Shown piece after piece: positions 4,857 through 5,723 of a stretch of 5,723 bases of DNA (positions are counted from its first letter, which is position 1; every line of letters starts with the position of its first letter). Below the pieces are notes generated by a model, which did no database searches, had not been told where the DNA came from, and saw only the letters and a list, made by a program, of their open reading frames with translations. The stretch covers positions 1 to 5,723 of the forward strand of contig JASHVQ010000153.1 in the NCBI GenBank assembly GCA_030044485.1. The letters run 5' to 3'. The position numbers and the translations under genes are program-made. The stretch comes from Methylovirgula sp. Lineage in GTDB: Bacteria; Pseudomonadota; Alphaproteobacteria; Rhizobiales; Beijerinckiaceae.

Positions 4857-4878
4857 CCCTAAAGCGCTCGCTTTAGGG
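4857..4878. terminator. Strong inverted repeat, possible bidirectional terminator
   Basis: CCCTAAAGCG (4857-4866) and CGCTTTAGGG (4869-4878) are exact complements separated by CT. In practice this is a nine-base stem with a four-base loop. No T-tract follows on either strand. It sits between a rightward gene and a leftward mini-ORF whose stop codon (4875-4873) lies inside the right arm. Confidence 0.5.
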
Positions 4879-5016
4879 CTGCGCCATGCCTGCCACCTCG
4901 TCGAGGCCGCTTCGGCACTGGCAGGGCTCGCCGGGCGCCGCCGGATGATCGAGCGCGCAGCTCGTCTCGGGCGTCTGGCAATAGGCGCCCTGCGCGCAGA
5001 AGATGAGAATGTCGCA
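4873..5016 (-). pseudogene. Cys-motif mini-ORF, likely frameshifted or start-less
   Basis: On the minus strand, 47 codons read CDILIFCAQGAYCQTPETSC, then ALDHPAAPGEPCQCRSG and a short tail, ending at TAA (4875-4873). The cysteines at YC-x6-C-x11-C-x-C-R have exactly the spacing of the tail of the exported Gly-rich protein (3296-3655), and 'QGxYCxTPxxxCxL' resembles the mature start of small exported proteins of this type. The only good initiation signal, GGAGAGG followed by ATG at 5017-5015, is in another frame: joining it to the Cys frame needs one base skipped. Read from that ATG, the protein is a 52-residue Arg-rich string without motif. No ATG, GTG or TTG occurs in the Cys frame for at least about 40 codons upstream. 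The signal peptide also seems lost or shortened. A decayed gene is the best explanation; a sequencing error or unusual start is possible. Confidence 0.45.
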
Positions 5017-5279
5017 TTGTTCGCCTCTCCAAATTGATAGGCGCGGCGAAACCCGACGCCGCCGCCGCAGTTTGAGATTTCGATAGGTCTTTGCCGCCGG
5101 AAATCGCGAGATCCGCCCGGGGTTTCCGAAGAATCGCCCGGCCTCGCCGGCGATCGCGGGAAATTGTGGCGCCGCCGACGGCAGATTGCCGCAGCAGGGA
5201 CGCCGGCGAGGCGGGTGAGCCGGCCGCCCAATTTCACTTTCGCGAAACTGGCGCTATTCTTGGTGGATCGAGGTTGGAG
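5017..5279. other. Intergenic region upstream of the cfa-like gene
   Basis: No convincing gene is seen here. It contains an inverted repeat, GCCTCGCCGGCG (5141-5152) against CGCCGGCGAGGC (5201-5212), with a 48-base loop that itself holds a small stem (CGGCA/TGCCG). A 10-bp palindrome TTTCGCGAAA lies at 5238-5247. TATTCT at 5255-5260 is a possible -10 without a good -35. The start site of the rightward gene probably lies in 5260-5270. Confidence 0.4.
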
Positions 5280-5723
5280 ATGGACGGGATTTTTCGCAAA
5301 TTCCTTTCCGGCTTGATCGCGACCGGCTCGATCGAAGTCGAGCTGACTTCGGGCAAGAAATTCAAGCTCGGCGACGGCTCCGGCGACGAAGCGAAAGTCC
5401 GCTTCATGGACGAGCGGGCGCAGGCCCTCTTGATGCTCGATCCCGCCTTGCGCTTCGGCGAGCTTTATATGGACGGCCGCGTCAAGGTCGAACGCGGCAG
5501 CATCTACGACGTGCTCGCCATCGCCTCGCGCAATGCGCTTCGCCTGCGCAGTTTTTTCTGGTTGCGCATCGCCGAACGCCTGCGCACGTTCTCCGGCCGG
5601 CTCGGCATGCGCAACAGCCGCGCCCGCGCGCGGCGCAACGCCGCGCATCACTATGACCTGAGCGGCCGGCTCTATGAACTCTTCCTGGATACCGACAGGC
5701 AATATTCCTGCGCCTATTTCGAA
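5280..5723 (+). CDS. cfa: Cyclopropane-fatty-acyl-phospholipid synthase, N-terminal part
   Basis: The first 148 residues of a SAM-dependent methyltransferase that adds a methylene bridge across the double bond of unsaturated acyl chains in membrane phospholipids; it acts at the inner face of the cytoplasmic membrane. The visible part is the N-terminal domain (RKFLSGLIATGSIEVEL, residues 6-22; FKLGDGSG, 28-35; RFMDERAQ, 41-48; LRFGELYMDGRVKVERGSIYDVL, 57-79), a basic linker (100-119), and the start of the catalytic domain, NAAHHYDLSGRLYELFLD (120-137) and QYSCAYFE (141-148). The last two are family hallmarks just before the SAM-binding Rossmann fold, which lies beyond the window. ATG 5280 has GAGG (5270-5273) six bases upstream. 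Full members are usually about 400 residues. Paralogues of unknown acyl modification share this N-terminus, so the exact reaction is not certain. Confidence 0.9.
   Translation, partial: MDGIFRKFLSGLIATGSIEVELTSGKKFKLGDGSGDEAKVRFMDERAQALLMLDPALRFGELYMDGRVKVERGSIYDVLAIASRNALRLRSFFWLRIAERLRTFSGRLGMRNSRARARRNAAHHYDLSGRLYELFLDTDRQYSCAYFE

Noticed and set aside
4782..5702. 306-residue open frame on the minus strand
   Set aside because: Half of it is antisense to the cfa-like gene, the rest has biased Arg/Ala/Ser composition, and the Cys motif there is in a different frame.

Overview
The window is about 5.7 kb of GC-rich DNA, with G or C at most third codon positions. A glycine plus succinyl-CoA type 5-aminolevulinate synthase (hemA, C4 pathway) places it in the Alphaproteobacteria. 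The small exported Cys-motif proteins and the general gene style suggest a Hyphomicrobiales/Beijerinckiaceae-Methylocystaceae-like genome. The class is firm; the family is inference.

Left part (1-1733): a compact phage-like regulatory module. A LexA/CI-type repressor with an N-terminal HTH and a C-terminal S24 self-cleaving protease (688-1353, +) is flanked on both sides by paired copies of an AT-rich palindrome, AGGTAATATTACCT. The upstream pair (615-628, 638-651) lies between the repressor and a divergent minus-strand operon. That operon encodes a small protein with a GcrA-like HTH and a ribbon-helix-helix-like tail (581-255), then a small protein cut by the window edge (249-1). The downstream pair (1348-1361, 1368-1381) overlaps the repressor stop codon and precedes a 103-residue protein of unknown function (1422-1733). 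One operator fills the 17-bp spacer of the divergent sigma70-like promoter, and the two imperfect operators each contain a -10-like hexamer at the same internal position. The simplest reading is that the repressor silences itself and both neighbouring units, and that DNA damage (RecA) releases them. The operator is unlike the usual alphaproteobacterial LexA box.

Middle (1738-3655): hemA on the minus strand runs convergently into the 103-residue gene with only 4 bp between stops. Upstream of hemA is a nearly threefold 17-bp tandem repeat whose core hairpin unit recurs inside the hemA coding sequence. Next, also on minus, is a small exported Gly/Trp/Tyr-rich protein with a C-terminal four-cysteine motif.

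Right part (3790-5723): a UDP-glucuronate 4-epimerase-like short-chain dehydrogenase family protein (+), two strong hairpins behind it, a minus-strand Cys-motif mini-ORF (about 4873-5016) that repeats the exact cysteine spacing of the Gly-rich protein but seems out of frame with its only good start, and the first 148 codons of a cyclopropane-fatty-acyl-phospholipid synthase (+), which continues past the window. The right part is ordinary chromosomal envelope and lipid metabolism. The left part is the accessory element and the most interesting section.
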